Below, in pieces: positions 8,205 to 16,566 of a stretch of DNA of 64,000 nt. A model generated the notes under the pieces. It made no database searches, had not been told where the DNA came from, and was given only the letters and a program-made list of their open reading frames with translations. The stretch is from Mangrovicoccus sp049603835 (GTDB lineage: Bacteria; Pseudomonadota; Alphaproteobacteria; Rhodobacterales; Rhodobacteraceae): assembly GCA_049603835.1 (NCBI GenBank), contig JBMYSZ010000005.1, positions 1-64,000 of the forward strand, read 5' to 3'. Made by a program: the position numbers and the translations under genes. Each line of letters starts with the position of its first letter. Position 1 is the first letter of the stretch.

Positions 8205-8250
8205 AGCGCCTGGCAGTCAGCTAGGAAAACTACATCACTTATAGCGTTGA

Positions 8251-8278
8251 CCCCTTTGGTGCCGGGCCGCCAAAGGGG
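8251..8278 (+). terminator. Hairpin after the kinase gene
   Basis: Perfect 9-bp inverted repeat CCCCTTTGG / CCAAAGGGG (8251-8259 and 8270-8278), 47 bases after the kinase stop. No T-run follows, so it is a possible Rho-assisted end or a 3' stabiliser rather than a classical intrinsic terminator. Confidence 0.5.
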
Positions 8279-8362
8279 ACGGATTATGCGAAAGGCTTTT
8301 GCCTAAGCCGGTGGGGCTTGCCGCATTTGCCCGTGATCCAGCAGTCATCACTATCAGGTAGG

Positions 8363-8394
8363 CATAAAAAAACCGCCGCCCATTCTGGGCCGCG
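8363..8394 (-). terminator. Intrinsic terminator of the PRC-barrel gene
   Basis: A 12-bp stem with one mismatch, around AACCGCCGCCCA and TGGGCCGCGGTT with a 3-base loop. On the minus strand it is followed by seven T residues (A-run at 8366-8372 on the plus strand). It lies about 45 bases beyond the stop of the minus-strand gene ending at 8441. Confidence 0.8.
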
Positions 8395-8440
8395 GTTTAA
8401 AGGCGACCCCGAAGGGCCGCCCTATCAGAGCGATCTAGGC

Positions 8441-9016
8441 TTAGGCGTCAACCTCTGGCAGATCCTTCAGCTCTTCTTTCGTCATCGCGGTGTGGACCTG
8501 AAACTCGCCAGTGTCGATATTTTGGGTCACGACCAGCTGTGCCGGCTCAACCCGCACGGTTTTCTCGCCGATGCCAATAAAGCCGCCCACATCCACATGG
8601 GAGTAATCCATCATGCTGTCATCATCGACGGCCACTTCGGAAATCTCGCCGATCCAATTATCCTTGGCGTCGAAAACACGCGCGCCCATCAGATCTTCTT
8701 TGGTGGCCATGCCCACCTCGACGACTTCGTAACCGTCATCGATCATTGTATCATTCCACCATTCGCGGGTCTCGGTATAGGCCGAAACGACGGCGCCCTT
8801 GGTCGCTTGATACACATCGCCTGCCGCGTCTTTCGCGCTTTCGGCTACATCTTTGGTGCCTTCCCAGGCCTTGTTTGCATCTTCACCGATCGCTTGCACG
8901 CCTTCGGCAACATCTTTGTCAAATTGGGTCTGTTTTTTCGTTTCGGTCATATCAGCCGCAACAGCAACAGAACCAGCAGTCAGAGCAGTGGTGAGGATTA
9001 GAGCCTTGAGTTTCAT
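8441..9016 (-). CDS. Exported PRC-barrel domain protein
   Basis: 191 residues with a signal peptide (MKLKALILTTALTAGSVAVAA), an Ala/Lys/Asp-rich helical stretch (about 25-85, with DVAEGVQAIGEDANKAWEG), and a C-terminal PRC-barrel-like domain (about 98-180: LMGARVFDAKDNWIGEISEV, then YSHVDVGGFIGIGEKTVRV). ATG at 9016 has AAAGGAG upstream; longer frames run back through the promoter. PRC-barrel proteins of this sort are common in alphaproteobacterial stress regulons. A GGAAC-N16-GGTT element precedes it, and it is divergent from the amidoligase gene. Confidence 0.8.
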   Translation of the reverse strand: MKLKALILTTALTAGSVAVAADMTETKKQTQFDKDVAEGVQAIGEDANKAWEGTKDVAESAKDAAGDVYQATKGAVVSAYTETREWWNDTMIDDGYEVVEVGMATKEDLMGARVFDAKDNWIGEISEVAVDDDSMMDYSHVDVGGFIGIGEKTVRVEPAQLVVTQNIDTGEFQVHTAMTKEELKDLPEVDA

Positions 9017-9048
9017 AAGAATTCTCCTTTCGCTTTGCTTGCAAGACC

Positions 9049-9073
9049 AACCATGTGCCCTGCCAGAGGTTCC
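9049..9073 (-). promoter_or_regulatory. EcfG-type promoter of the PRC-barrel gene
   Basis: On the minus strand GGAAC (9073-9069), 16 bases, GGTT (9052-9049), 33 bases before the ATG at 9016. The -10 has one mismatch to CGTT. It is back to back with the canonical element at 9106-9130. Confidence 0.6.
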
Positions 9074-9105
9074 GCAAAAATCCCAAAAATCAAAAAAATG
9101 ATTTG

Positions 9106-9130
9106 GGAACTTTCCGCCATTTCCCGCGTT
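9106..9130 (+). promoter_or_regulatory. EcfG promoter of the amidoligase gene
   Basis: GGAAC (9106-9110), 16 bases, CGTT (9127-9130): exact consensus. Only 8 bases separate the -10 from the ATG at 9139, so the transcript should start at or within a base or two of the start codon. Confidence 0.85.
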
Positions 9131-9138
9131 TTGCGCGT

Positions 9139-10104
9139 ATGAATAAACATATGTCTCTGCCCGATCAGCCCCTGACTTTTCCTGCCACAGCTCGCTTTGA
9201 TCCAGAGCGACGTATTGGGGTGGAGGTGGAGCTTGGCGGTTTGTCAGAGGCGGCAATCGCCGAGCTTTTGGTGGATCTCTTTGACGGTGAGGTGACCGGT
9301 AAAGCGGCGCATCGCTGGACTGTTGACCTGCCGGATCTGGGCGAAATGGTGATCGAGCTTGACACATCTTGGAGCCCAGAGATCGCCGAATTGGGCGACT
9401 GGGCGGGCGATATTGCGCGCCAAGTTGTGCCGGTAGAGCTGATCACTGCGCCGATCCGCGAGCAAGACCTGGCCCGGTTGCAAGAGATCCTGAACCAATG
9501 TTTGGCGGCGGGGGCTTATGGGTCGGAAAGCTCCGTGGTGTCGGCATTTGGGGTGCATTTTAACCCCTCGCTTTTGGATCCGGCGCAAGAGCTGCTGCCT
9601 ATCGCTCGCGCCTATGCGGTGCTAGAGCCCTGGCTGCGCCGCCATGCGCGATTGGATTTGTCGCGGCGGGTTTTGCCCTTTATCGATCCTTGGCCCGAAG
9701 ATCTGGTCTTTGCCCTGGCGCGGCCGCAAGCGGCGGAGTGGTCGCTGGATATGTTCACCGAAATCTATCTGACGCAAATTCGCAGTCGTAATTACGGGCT
9801 CGATCTTTTGCCGCTTTTGCGCCATCTGGATCGCGACCGCATGGCACAATTGGCCCCGGATTTGGCTGAGGGCGGGGCGCGTCCGACTTATCATTTCCGC
9901 TTGCCGCAATGTCGCCTGAGCGAACCGGATTGGCAGATCGGCCAGGAATGGGCGCTTTGGCAGGCGGTGGAAACCGTGGCGCAATCGCGGGAATTGGTGG
10001 ATCAGCTGGGCAGTTTGCATTTGCAGCTCGATGATCCAAGCGAGGCGATTGAGACCGCGCTAAAGCCTTTGACCGATCGCTCTGAATTCGCCTGTTTGGC
10101 TTAG
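9139..10104 (+). CDS. Amidoligase-family protein
   Basis: 321 residues resembling the bacterial amidoligase family, a glutamine-synthetase-like ATP-grasp-independent fold predicted to form amide bonds. Supporting features are the N-terminal IGVEVELGGLS segment, VIELDTSWSPE, VPVELITAPI, and SSVVSAFGVHFNPS, matching the family's acidic strand and His/Asn motifs. ATG at 9139 is chosen because it lies 8 bases after an exact EcfG -10; ATG at 9151 is an alternative. There is no Shine-Dalgarno sequence, which suits a leaderless mRNA. Many amidoligase loci have a class I amidotransferase next door; none is seen here. Substrate unknown. Confidence 0.75.
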   Translation: MNKHMSLPDQPLTFPATARFDPERRIGVEVELGGLSEAAIAELLVDLFDGEVTGKAAHRWTVDLPDLGEMVIELDTSWSPEIAELGDWAGDIARQVVPVELITAPIREQDLARLQEILNQCLAAGAYGSESSVVSAFGVHFNPSLLDPAQELLPIARAYAVLEPWLRRHARLDLSRRVLPFIDPWPEDLVFALARPQAAEWSLDMFTEIYLTQIRSRNYGLDLLPLLRHLDRDRMAQLAPDLAEGGARPTYHFRLPQCRLSEPDWQIGQEWALWQAVETVAQSRELVDQLGSLHLQLDDPSEAIETALKPLTDRSEFACLA

Positions 10105-10157
10105 CTGGCGGGTTGTCCCGCTCAGGGCGGGGCATCTAAACAACTGGCACAGACATA

Positions 10158-10191
10158 GAAAGGGCGCGAAGATTTCTCTTCACGCCCTTTC
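10158..10191. terminator. Hairpin between convergent genes
   Basis: GAAAGGGCG (10158-10166) pairs with CGCCCTTTC (10183-10191), and part of the 16-base loop (GAAG/CTTC) can extend the stem. It lies between the convergent amidoligase and PRC-like genes and may serve both. There is no clear T-run. Confidence 0.6.
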
Positions 10192-10225
10192 CTCCCCAAA
10201 CTGGAAAATTCTGATCTGAGTGACC

Positions 10226-10741
10226 TTACCGCAATGGACCCACGGGAAGATCCATGCTTGGGCTAAACCGGGTGGCATCGTTAAAAACCACATCTTGCGG
10301 ATAGGGCAGGGTGGTCAGATCGTGGGAGCTGAGCCCTGTGGTCAATCGCAGAGGCCCGGCCTCGATCCGTGCGCGCACATTATCCACGGCCAAAGCCCGT
10401 TGCAGGCGATTTTCAACCGCGCCGGTTTCAATCAGCAGATGGGCAATGCGGCCCGTATCGGGTGAAATGATCCCATCAGCCACATAGGCCAGCGCCCCGC
10501 TACGGCCGTAAATCTTGGCACCGATCAGGCTGGTCACCGGCACAAGCTGGGCTTGGCCCACCGGTTTCGGCGCTGCTTGACCCGGATGCAGAGGACAAAG
10601 CCGCCCCAGTCGCCCGCTTTCCAGTTCTACCGTGAGTTCGTGCAAACTCCAATCCGCGATACAGACATGGGCGTCGTAAATCTGCAAATCCGCATCGGCT
10701 GTGGTAAAGGTCTGGCTCATCAGCTGAGCAATACTGCGCAT
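10226..10741 (-). CDS. PRC-barrel-like protein
   Basis: 171 residues with two beta-barrel-like halves: an N-terminal part around residues 20-55 (VCIADWSLHELTVELESGRLG) and a second part with LIGAKIYGRSGALAYVADGIISPDTGRIAHLLIE, a PRC-barrel signature of a small strand-rich domain following LIGAKIYG. No signal peptide is visible, so it is probably cytoplasmic. An upstream GGAAC-N16-TGTT element and the divergent transporter gene tie it to the stress regulon. Function unknown. Confidence 0.65.
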   Translation of the reverse strand: MRSIAQLMSQTFTTADADLQIYDAHVCIADWSLHELTVELESGRLGRLCPLHPGQAAPKPVGQAQLVPVTSLIGAKIYGRSGALAYVADGIISPDTGRIAHLLIETGAVENRLQRALAVDNVRARIEAGPLRLTTGLSSHDLTTLPYPQDVVFNDATRFSPSMDLPVGPLR

Positions 10742-10770
10742 GGGGTCCTCTTTCTGTTGCTTGGGGGGTC

Positions 10771-10795
10771 AACACGCATCTGCCGGATAAGTTCC
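10771..10795 (-). promoter_or_regulatory. EcfG-like promoter of the PRC-like gene
   Basis: Minus strand GGAAC (10795-10791), 16 bases, TGTT (10774-10771), 29 bases before the ATG at 10741. One -10 mismatch. It is back to back with the exact element at 10815-10839. Confidence 0.6.
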
Positions 10796-10814
10796 CGGCC
10801 AAGCGAAAATTTTT

Positions 10815-10839
10815 GGAACTCAGCGCGGGACGTGGCGTT
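10815..10839 (+). promoter_or_regulatory. EcfG promoter of the FNT-family transporter
   Basis: GGAAC (10815-10819), 16 bases, CGTT (10836-10839), an exact match. The ATG at 10848 follows after 8 bases, the same geometry as at the amidoligase gene. Confidence 0.85.
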
Positions 10840-10847
10840 TTCCCCGT

Positions 10848-11690
10848 ATGAGCGACATATCCCAAACAGGCCCGCATGGGCCGAAATCCCCGTCGGAAGA
10901 CGCCCCGGCAATGGCCGAGGCCTCCACCCTTTCCTCCCCGGAAATCTATGAAGTGATCCGCCGCGATGGCGAAGAAGAACTGGCGCGGCCCAGCTCTTCG
11001 CTGTTTTGGTCGGGCTTGGCTGCGGGGGCCTTGATGAGCCTATCGGTTCTGGGCGAAAGCATCCTGCACCATCATTTGCCTGACACTCCCAGCCGGGTTT
11101 TGGTCGAAAATTTCGGCTATTGTCTGGGCTTTATCGTGGTGATCCTGGGGCGCATGCAGCTTTTCACCGAAAACACCATTACCACTGTGCTGCCCGCTTT
11201 GGCGGAACGCAGCTGGCGGTGTCTGGGATGTGTCGCGCGGCTTTGGGCCTTGGTCTTTGGGGCAAATCTGCTAGGCGCGACCCTAGCTGCGGGTTTTCTG
11301 CAGATCCCCGGTGTGTTGACCGCTGGAGTGTTAGAGGCCGTGCGCAGCGTATCGCAACATGCGGTGGCGCTGGATCCGCTGACCGGATTTCTGCGCGCGA
11401 TCCCCTCGGGTATCATCATCGCGGCGTTGGTCTGGATGATCCCGCGCGGCCAGGCCAGCAGCCTGTTTCTGATCATCCTTTTCACCTGGCTGATCGCAGT
11501 GGGCGATTTCACCCATGTGGTGGCCGGATCAGTGGAGGTCGCGGTGCTGGTGATCGGGGGGCAGCTAAGTTTCCTCGATGGGCTAAGCGGCTATATTGCG
11601 CCGGTTTTGGCGGGCAATATCATTGGCGGCACGCTGATCTTTACGGCGCTGGCCTGGGGGCAAGTGAGCCAAGAGCTGAAAACCGCCTAA
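10848..11690 (+). CDS. Formate/nitrite transporter (FNT) family membrane protein
   Basis: 280 residues. After a polar N-terminus comes RRDGEEELARPSSSLFWSGLAAGALMSLS, typical of the YfdC-like branch of FNT channels, then about six membrane helices including LVENFGYCLGFIVVILGRMQLFTENTITTVLP (the FNT signature region) and a closing LAGNIIGGTLIFTALAWGQV. Substrate (formate, nitrite or another small anion) is unclear for this branch. The start lies 8 bases after an EcfG -10, suggesting a leaderless mRNA; ATG at 10911 is an internal alternative. Confidence 0.85.
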   Translation: MSDISQTGPHGPKSPSEDAPAMAEASTLSSPEIYEVIRRDGEEELARPSSSLFWSGLAAGALMSLSVLGESILHHHLPDTPSRVLVENFGYCLGFIVVILGRMQLFTENTITTVLPALAERSWRCLGCVARLWALVFGANLLGATLAAGFLQIPGVLTAGVLEAVRSVSQHAVALDPLTGFLRAIPSGIIIAALVWMIPRGQASSLFLIILFTWLIAVGDFTHVVAGSVEVAVLVIGGQLSFLDGLSGYIAPVLAGNIIGGTLIFTALAWGQVSQELKTA

Positions 11691-11692
11691 AG

Positions 11693-12550
11693 CTATTCCG
11701 CAAAGCGCGCCCGGTAATCGGACGGGCTTTCACCACGCAAATGCCGGAAACTACGCGAAAAATAGGCTGGGTCATGAAAGCCCAGCCGATAGCCGATTTC
11801 CGAGACTGAAATTTGCGTAAAGGCCAAAAGCCGGCAGGCTTCGGCCATCAGCGCCCGCCGCAAATAGGCCGAGGCCCCGCATCCCGCCGCATCGCGACAG
11901 ATCCGCGACAAATGCCCGGTGGTGATCGACAGCTCGCTTGCATAATCCGACGGCGACCAGCCATCGCCTAGATGCGCCGCGATCAAAGCGTCAAAGCGTT
12001 GGATCTGCCGCCTTTTCTGATCGGCCATTTTCCGGGTGGTGCCGCCCGCGCCTAATGCCTCCAGCAGTACCAAATGCGCCTGGGCTGTCAGGGTCTGCGC
12101 CCGAAAAATACCACTGCTTTCATAATGGCCGGCGAGTTTGTGCACCTGATCCGCTAGATTTTGTGAAACCGGCGCAAGCAAAACCTCGCCCAAGCGCAGG
12201 CTCAGTTCGTCATTAGTGGGGCCAAGGCTTTGATATATGGGCAGGGGAAAGGACAAAACCCAGCCCTCAGAGCCGCAGGAAAATTCAAAACTATGCACTT
12301 GTTTGGGCGGGATAAAGAGGAAATTCCCGTCCTCAAACCGATGAATTTCCCCTTCAATCCGGGCTTTGGCGCTGCCGCGCTCCATCAAAAAGAGCTGCGC
12401 CATTTCCTCGTGGCGATGCGGGGCGATGGACCAATCATGATGCTGGGCGCGGTCTAAAATCCGTTCCAGATGCACCACATCGGGAAAGGCGCTGGTTTCA
12501 CCAAAAAGCTGAAAGACTGGGATCGGCGGGATCGGAGCGGAAAGCGACAT
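11693..12550 (-). CDS. pobR: AraC-family regulator, PobR-like
   Basis: 285 residues: an N-terminal cupin sensor (about 30-110, with IAPHRHEEMAQLFLM and FIPPKQVHSFEF) and a C-terminal double helix-turn-helix (about 190-285, YASELSITTGHLSRICRDA and SVSEIGYRLGFHDPAYFSRSFRHL). Divergent orientation to the 4-hydroxybenzoate hydroxylase gene is the usual arrangement for AraC-type PobR, which activates pobA in response to 4-hydroxybenzoate. ATG at 12550 fits the domain start; a longer frame to 12604 would cross the operator repeats. Confidence 0.8.
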   Translation of the reverse strand: MSLSAPIPPIPVFQLFGETSAFPDVVHLERILDRAQHHDWSIAPHRHEEMAQLFLMERGSAKARIEGEIHRFEDGNFLFIPPKQVHSFEFSCGSEGWVLSFPLPIYQSLGPTNDELSLRLGEVLLAPVSQNLADQVHKLAGHYESSGIFRAQTLTAQAHLVLLEALGAGGTTRKMADQKRRQIQRFDALIAAHLGDGWSPSDYASELSITTGHLSRICRDAAGCGASAYLRRALMAEACRLLAFTQISVSEIGYRLGFHDPAYFSRSFRHLRGESPSDYRARFAE

Positions 12551-12581
12551 GCACGAAAAGTACAAGCCTTTGCCGCCCCTG

Positions 12582-12609
12582 TCCATTCGGTCCGGCGCAT
12601 CCATTCGGT
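12582..12609. promoter_or_regulatory. Probable PobR operator: two direct repeats
   Basis: TCCATTCGGT occurs twice, at 12582-12591 and 12600-12609, with an 18-bp period, inside the 99-bp gap between pobR and pobA. Tandem direct repeats of about this size are how AraC-type activators bind. The repeats end about 40 bases before pobA. Confidence 0.6.
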
Positions 12610-12649
12610 AATTTCACCGCAGCGAACAAGAAAATGCTGGAGGAGACCA

Positions 12650-13819
12650 ATGGAAACGCAGGTGGCCATTATCGGTGGCGGCCCATCTGGGCTGTTATTA
12701 TCGCAATTATTGAACAAGGCGGGGATCGACACCGTCATTTTGGAACGCACGAGCCGGGCGCATGTGCTGGGCCGGATCCGCGCCGGGATTTTGGAACAGG
12801 GCGCGGTTGATCTGCTGAACGAAGCCGGTGTCGGCGCGCGCATGGCGGCTGAGGGGTTCCCCCATGATGGCTGTATCCTGTCGGATGCGGATCAAATGGT
12901 GCGGATCGATTTCAAAGAGCTGACCGGCAGCCAGGTGATGGTTTACGGCCAGACCGAGGTCACGGCGGATCTCTATGTGGCCCAAGACGCCATGGGCACA
13001 ACGATTTTGCATGACGTGTCTGATGTGGTGATCAATGGGCTTGATAGCTCGACACCATCGGTGGATTTCACCCATGAGGGCGCGCGGAAAACCCTGACCT
13101 GCCTTTATGTGGCGGGCTGTGATGGGTTCCACGGGGTCAGCCGTAAGACGATCCCCGAAGAGAAACGCCGCGAATTCGAACGGGTCTATCCCTTTGGTTG
13201 GCTTGGGCTTTTGTCCCGGACCGCCCCGGCGCATGAAGAGCTGATTTATGCCAATTCGCCCCATGGCTTTGCCTTGGCCTCGATGCGCAATGCTCAGCTT
13301 AGCCGCTATTACATCCAGGTTCCGCTGACCGATAAGGTAGAGGATTGGAGCGACGAGGCCTTCTGGACCGAGCTAAAGCGCCGCTTGCCATCGGAAACTG
13401 CGGCTACACTGGAAACAGGCCCGTCGATCGAGAAATCCATCGCGCCGCTGCGTAGCTTCGTGAGCGAGCCGCTGCGATGGGGGCGGATGTTCTTGGTGGG
13501 GGATGCGGCGCATATCGTGCCGCCGACCGGGGCCAAGGGGCTGAATCTGGCGGCCTCGGATGTGTATTATCTGCATGAGGCCCTTATTGCGGCGCTTAAG
13601 CAAAATGATGACTCCGGCATCGAAGCCTATTCTGATCGAGCCTTGCGGCGGATCTGGAAAGCCATGCGCTTTAGCTGGCAGATGACCACAATGCTGCACC
13701 GGTTTGAGGGCGAAGATAGCTTTGCCGAGCAAATGCGCGTGGCGACCCTGGACCATCTGGCCAATTCCGAAACCGCGCGGCGCGATTTGGCCGAAAACTA
13801 TATCGGTCTGCCCTATTAA
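12650..13819 (+). CDS. pobA: 4-hydroxybenzoate 3-monooxygenase
   Basis: 389 residues, the normal length of this FAD enzyme, which converts 4-hydroxybenzoate to protocatechuate using NADPH and oxygen. Visible are the Rossmann dinucleotide motif VAIIGGGPSGLLLSQLL at residues 4-20, the RIRAGILEQGAVDLL substrate/NADPH region, DGFHGVSR, and the second FAD motif LVGDAAHIVPPTGAKGLNLA. GGAGGA stands just before the ATG at 12650. Protocatechuate ring-cleavage genes are not in the window. Confidence 0.95.
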   Translation: METQVAIIGGGPSGLLLSQLLNKAGIDTVILERTSRAHVLGRIRAGILEQGAVDLLNEAGVGARMAAEGFPHDGCILSDADQMVRIDFKELTGSQVMVYGQTEVTADLYVAQDAMGTTILHDVSDVVINGLDSSTPSVDFTHEGARKTLTCLYVAGCDGFHGVSRKTIPEEKRREFERVYPFGWLGLLSRTAPAHEELIYANSPHGFALASMRNAQLSRYYIQVPLTDKVEDWSDEAFWTELKRRLPSETAATLETGPSIEKSIAPLRSFVSEPLRWGRMFLVGDAAHIVPPTGAKGLNLAASDVYYLHEALIAALKQNDDSGIEAYSDRALRRIWKAMRFSWQMTTMLHRFEGEDSFAEQMRVATLDHLANSETARRDLAENYIGLPY

Positions 13820-13864
13820 AGCGGCGCGTGTTTGACTGCGAAATGCGGGCCTGAAGTGGTGGGG

Positions 13865-15895
13865 CTAGCCTGGTAGCCCCGCCTCTGCCAAAGCATCGCG
13901 GAATTTGCGGGCGCGATTGCCGATTGCGGGGCCTTTTTTCATGCCATAGCGGCGCTCGAATTTATGTTTATCGCCATTGATCATGCGCCGCGCGCCGTCA
14001 AAGTCGAAATTCGCGCCTTCGCCATAGGCGGCTAGGATCTGGCTTGGCCCGGTGAAACCCATTTGGCTCATCCCGTAAACCAGCACTTCGGCGGCTATTT
14101 CGGGGCGCTCCACCACTTTGGGATCGCTTAGGAAATCCATGCCCAAAGCGTCGCCATAGCGTTTGTAATTATAGCGGAAGGTCAGTTGCACATAGCCCCG
14201 GCCTTTGAATTTTTGGCCGTCGCCGGTTTCGGAATTCAGCTTGCTATGCTCATATTTCTGCTGCGCCGCGCTATTGGTCCAATGCTCCACCATGGGATGG
14301 CCGAAATTACATTCATGCTGCGCCGTGGCCAGGACATAGGCGATCTGGCTTAGATCCGTGACACCCCATTTATAGCAGGCCTTAAGGATCCCCGGCAGCG
14401 CTTCGGCGGCGCGGCGTTTATTGCCTGGATCGGCTGCTGCGCCAACTGTGCGGCTGGCCTCGGCAATCAGGTTTTCGGTCAGGCCGGTCACCGGCTGCGG
14501 GGCAGGGCGGCCGCCACCTTGGGGCAGCATAACCCGCTGTCCCGCCTGGATATTGCGCGCCATAGCGAGGGTGAAAGGCCGGCCGCTATCATCGCGCAGC
14601 TTGCGCCAAAGACTGCTGTCGCCCAATTCCCGCTTGGCAACCGCTGATAGGGTATCGCCGCGCCGAATAGTGACGAATTTTTCCACCGTGCCGGAACTGT
14701 CCTGCTCCAACCCGCCAGGTTTGCCGGTTAGCATTATAGTGGCGGCATCGGCGCTAAGCTCCACCCCCATTTCCAGGGCTTCGGCCAGGTCTTCGACTTT
14801 GACGCATAGCTCTAGCTGACCTGCGGCATCCATGGGGACCATGCGATAAGCAAGGATCAGCGGCGTGTCTTCGGGGATCAGACGGATGCCATCCGCCTCG
14901 TCATCATGGCTGTCATCATCGAGCAGGCCGATTTTTTCATATTTCGGCCAGTTCATGGCATCGCAAACCGCGTCCATTCGCAGCCAAGAGGCCGTGTCGT
15001 AATTCAGCGCCCCATCGCGCAAAATCTTACCGGCGATGCTAAGATCGCGCAGATCGATATCTTCGCCATCGCTGTCTTCGTCATCCGGCTGTACCATGGC
15101 GGCGCGGATCAGATCGCGTAGATAATCGCCGGTTTCGCGGAAATTCAGATCGGTGCGCCAAGGCAGAACCAGCGGATCCCATTTGAATCTTTGGGTGACA
15201 TTGAGGATGTCTTGCACCTCACCATGGCCCAAAACTGTGCGCCGCTCGACCGGGATGTCATAGCGCTGGCAGATCTGGGCGACCAGCTTGGCCATGCGCT
15301 CCACCTGGATTTCGCGCAGGGGAAAGCGGCCAGGATCAAAGGGCCGTTCGCGGGCATTATGCATGCCGCACATGGAAATCCCCACCGAATGGGTGTTGAG
15401 CATCCGCGTATGCGAGGCGCGGGGATGTTTATGGGACCGGTCATTGGCATCGATGCCATGGGTGCCTTTGATGATCGTGCCGTCTTCTTCGATCAGAAAA
15501 TGGTAATGCGACCGATCCAAAGCCGAGGCGCGTCCCGTCCCGCCGGTCCAGTGCAATATCACCCGCTGCGGTTTCGCAGGAGGCAGATCCGAGGGCGACA
15601 CGACTTGCGGACCGGACCCTTTCGGGGCAGGGGGCAGGCCTGAAATGCCCGACCCGGCAATGACTTGGTTCAGCGCGGTGACAGTGCCCGACCCTACTTT
15701 GCCATCCACTTCCAGGCCTTGCATGGATTGGAAATTGCGCACTGCTTCGCGGGTGCCGGACCCAAACAACCCATCATCCTGGCCCTGTGCCAGCAGGTCG
15801 AGTTGGATCAAAGCTTGCTGGATGGCGCGCACCGAAGGGCCGCGCATCATCGGGGTTCGAAACTCATAAACCGTATCATTGAGATGGATGGTCAT
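13865..15895 (-). CDS. Multidomain peptidoglycan hydrolase (PG-binding, amidase_2, LysM, GH19-like)
   Basis: 676 residues. In order: a PG_binding_1 domain (about 15-85, LFGSGTREAVRNFQSMQGLEV); a PGRP/amidase_2 domain (about 105-255, with zinc-type His residues in ILHWTGG, HYHFLIEEDG and LGHGEV); an acidic linker; a LysM domain (about 425-475, VTIRRGDTLSAVAKREL); and a C-terminal chitinase-19/lysozyme-like domain (about 480-676, ATAQHECNFG, then FKGRGYVQLTFRYNY). No signal peptide is visible. ATG at 15895 is used because the stop of the upstream lipoprotein gene overlaps it as TGATG and AAAGGA precedes it. Last gene of a three-gene unit. Confidence 0.85.
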   Translation of the reverse strand: MTIHLNDTVYEFRTPMMRGPSVRAIQQALIQLDLLAQGQDDGLFGSGTREAVRNFQSMQGLEVDGKVGSGTVTALNQVIAGSGISGLPPAPKGSGPQVVSPSDLPPAKPQRVILHWTGGTGRASALDRSHYHFLIEEDGTIIKGTHGIDANDRSHKHPRASHTRMLNTHSVGISMCGMHNARERPFDPGRFPLREIQVERMAKLVAQICQRYDIPVERRTVLGHGEVQDILNVTQRFKWDPLVLPWRTDLNFRETGDYLRDLIRAAMVQPDDEDSDGEDIDLRDLSIAGKILRDGALNYDTASWLRMDAVCDAMNWPKYEKIGLLDDDSHDDEADGIRLIPEDTPLILAYRMVPMDAAGQLELCVKVEDLAEALEMGVELSADAATIMLTGKPGGLEQDSSGTVEKFVTIRRGDTLSAVAKRELGDSSLWRKLRDDSGRPFTLAMARNIQAGQRVMLPQGGGRPAPQPVTGLTENLIAEASRTVGAAADPGNKRRAAEALPGILKACYKWGVTDLSQIAYVLATAQHECNFGHPMVEHWTNSAAQQKYEHSKLNSETGDGQKFKGRGYVQLTFRYNYKRYGDALGMDFLSDPKVVERPEIAAEVLVYGMSQMGFTGPSQILAAYGEGANFDFDGARRMINGDKHKFERRYGMKKGPAIGNRARKFRDALAEAGLPG

Positions 15896-16566
15896 CACGA
15901 GCATCCTTTCGCTGTGGCATCGCGGGAAATTTTGGCGCTAAGGGTCTGAGCTGCACCGCTGAAATCTGGGAAATCTGGGGTCGGCGCGCCGGTTTGGGCG
16001 GCGCTGGCTTGGGCGCTGGCTTTGCTGAGAAGCGCGCAGGCTTGGGCCGTGTCATCGGAAAAGGCCGCTTCCCAATAACGGCTATCGGCAGCGTAATAGG
16101 GGCCGGCGGCTTGACCAGGGAAGAGCTGTTCGAAATCCGCCGATGTTTGGGCCAGGTCGGCATTGGCGCTGGTCCCCGCCCCCATGGAGGTCGAAGTTTC
16201 GCGGGTCAGGCGCTGCGCCTCCATCAGCCCTGCGAAATCGGCGGCGGTGCCAGACGTCTGGGTGATCAGCGCGGTATATTCCAGCGCGGCGCATTGGGCA
16301 TTTTGCCGAGTTTCCGGTGCGCTGGCCTGAGCGGCGCCCACGGCTTTTTGCGCCAGTTCTAGGCAAGACCGGGCCTTAATCCGGGCTGATTTAGCGCAAA
16401 CCGCATCGCTTAGATCGGTGCAGGCCAGATCTCCAGCGGCGGCTTCAGCGGCCGATTGTTTCTGCTGCTTGTTCAGGTCAAGGGTATCGCAAGCGGTCAG
16501 GCTAACGAGCGCGGTCAAACCCAAAAGGGCCAGAGGCAGTATAGATTGTCGGGCCCAAAGCATCAT
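15895..16566 (-). CDS. Lipoprotein of unknown function
   Basis: 223 residues starting with a lipoprotein signal (about 26 residues; lipobox LTAC followed by DTLDLNKQQ). The mature part is Ala/Gln/Ser-rich and probably helical, with four or more cysteines (LACTDLSDAVC, RSCLELAQ, NAQCAALE). It overlaps the genes on both sides, which suggests tight co-expression with the membrane protein and the peptidoglycan hydrolase. Asp at +2 after the Cys suggests inner-membrane retention if the E. coli rule applies (inference). Confidence 0.75.
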   Translation of the reverse strand: MMLWARQSILPLALLGLTALVSLTACDTLDLNKQQKQSAAEAAAGDLACTDLSDAVCAKSARIKARSCLELAQKAVGAAQASAPETRQNAQCAALEYTALITQTSGTAADFAGLMEAQRLTRETSTSMGAGTSANADLAQTSADFEQLFPGQAAGPYYAADSRYWEAAFSDDTAQACALLSKASAQASAAQTGAPTPDFPDFSGAAQTLSAKISRDATAKGCS

